Origin: Nelumbo lutea
Lineage: Eukaryota; Streptophyta; Magnoliopsida; Proteales; Nelumbonaceae
NCBI GenBank assembly: GCA_022828595.1
Contig: JAKGHH010000005.1
Coordinates: forward strand, 26,858,193-26,922,192
Direction: 5' to 3'
DNA: 64,000 nt
Below, one piece after another: positions 63,734-64,000 of the stretch (position 1 is its first letter; every line of letters starts with the position of its first letter). A program made the position numbers and the translations under genes. The notes under the pieces were generated by a model. It was not told the DNA's origin, made no database searches, and saw only the letters and a list, made by a program, of their open reading frames with translations.

Positions 63734-64000
63734 ATGGTTGAAAAGATAGACTTTCTCCCTATAAAATTTGATGGAACTAACTACAGTATGTGGAAGTTCC
63801 ATTTTGATTTCTTTGTTAAGGGAAAGGGACTTGAAGGTTACTTGAATGGGATTGTATGTAAACATAATGAGGCTGATAGTAAAGCCTATACACAATGGAA
63901 GCTGGACAATGGAAAGTTAGTCTGCTGGATCTTGAGCTCCATTGTGCCTCACATTGGTGTTCCCATGAGAAGACTGAGGACTGCCTATGAGATGTATTCC
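63734..64000 (+). CDS. Element L gag, N-terminal part (open to window end)
   Basis: The frame starts at ATG 63734 and stays open to base 64000, where it leaves the window. It reads MVEKIDFLPIKFDGTNYSMW near the start, then KGLEGYLNG, QWKLDNGKLVCWILSSI and LRTAYEMYS, the N-terminal copia gag pattern shared with K (LPIKFSGTNYALWKF, TAYEMYQYLEKVY). About 89 codons are visible with no lesion. Whether the rest is intact cannot be seen. Confidence 0.85.
   Translation, partial: MVEKIDFLPIKFDGTNYSMWKFHFDFFVKGKGLEGYLNGIVCKHNEADSKAYTQWKLDNGKLVCWILSSIVPHIGVPMRRLRTAYEMYS

Larger units (their letters stand above)
62754..64000 (+). mobile_element. Ty1/copia element L, 5' end only
   Basis: A presumed 5' LTR (start uncertain, perhaps TGATGTACCATG at 62754; end 62983) is followed by the PBS, a 738-bp leader with no other feature, and gag from 63734 to the window end. 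A short direct repeat (CAGTCCTTGGAACCCTAGTT, at about 63410 and 63463) lies in the leader. Without the 3' LTR neither boundary nor TSD can be checked. It is a relative of K by gag and sits in an upstream MLO intron or upstream of the gene. Confidence 0.8.

Overview
This is nuclear DNA of a flowering plant, probably a woody dicot; I cannot name the species. Nearly all of it is LTR retrotransposon, mostly Ty1/copia, inserted into introns of one host gene of the MLO (Mildew resistance Locus O) family. I read by eye, so junctions are good to a few bases where a target-site duplication (TSD) fixes them and looser elsewhere. No rRNA, tRNA, CRISPR or intact autonomous element was seen.

Host gene (minus strand). 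Five MLO exons with intact reading frame and GT-AG splice sites lie at 56302-56351, 56160-56200, 55879-56049, 55733-55768 and 10816-10883. They encode transmembrane helices IV to VII. The first four sit within 620 bp, but the intron between the fourth and fifth is about 44.8 kb. The gene runs off both ends of the window.

Layout. 1-10592: minus-strand copia A, broken by copia B (2884-8389, TSD GTAGC) and carrying a solo LTR (9712-10029, TSD TGATG). 10593-11790: MLO exon and plain intron. 11790-55732: the nest. An old copia relic (Z) contains C (12005-17864, TSD GTTTT) and D (about 18299-55486). D contains a hAT-type MITE (20675-21177), E (21319-26801, TSD TGCTT) and F (27031-53540, TSD GAGCT/GAGTT). 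F contains a truncated copia G in its 5' LTR, a Ty3/gypsy fragment X, N (42525-47329, TSD GAACT) and J (48366-53505, TSD GAAAA). X contains H (31118-40842, TSD GTAGA), and H contains I (34576-39073, TSD GTTAC). That is six levels: Z > D > F > X > H > I. 55733-64000: the other MLO exons, an unclassified coding-like stretch split by copia K (57734-62003), and the 5' end of copia L.

How it fits together. Each copia element has or had the order gag, protease (PR), integrase (IN), reverse transcriptase (RT), RNase H (RH), with an initiator-tRNA-Met type primer-binding site and a GAGGGGGAG-type polypurine tract. All are disabled by stops, frameshifts, domain deletions or lost catalytic residues. 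The host exons by contrast show no lesion, so the gene may still be expressed if the plant can splice the giant intron.
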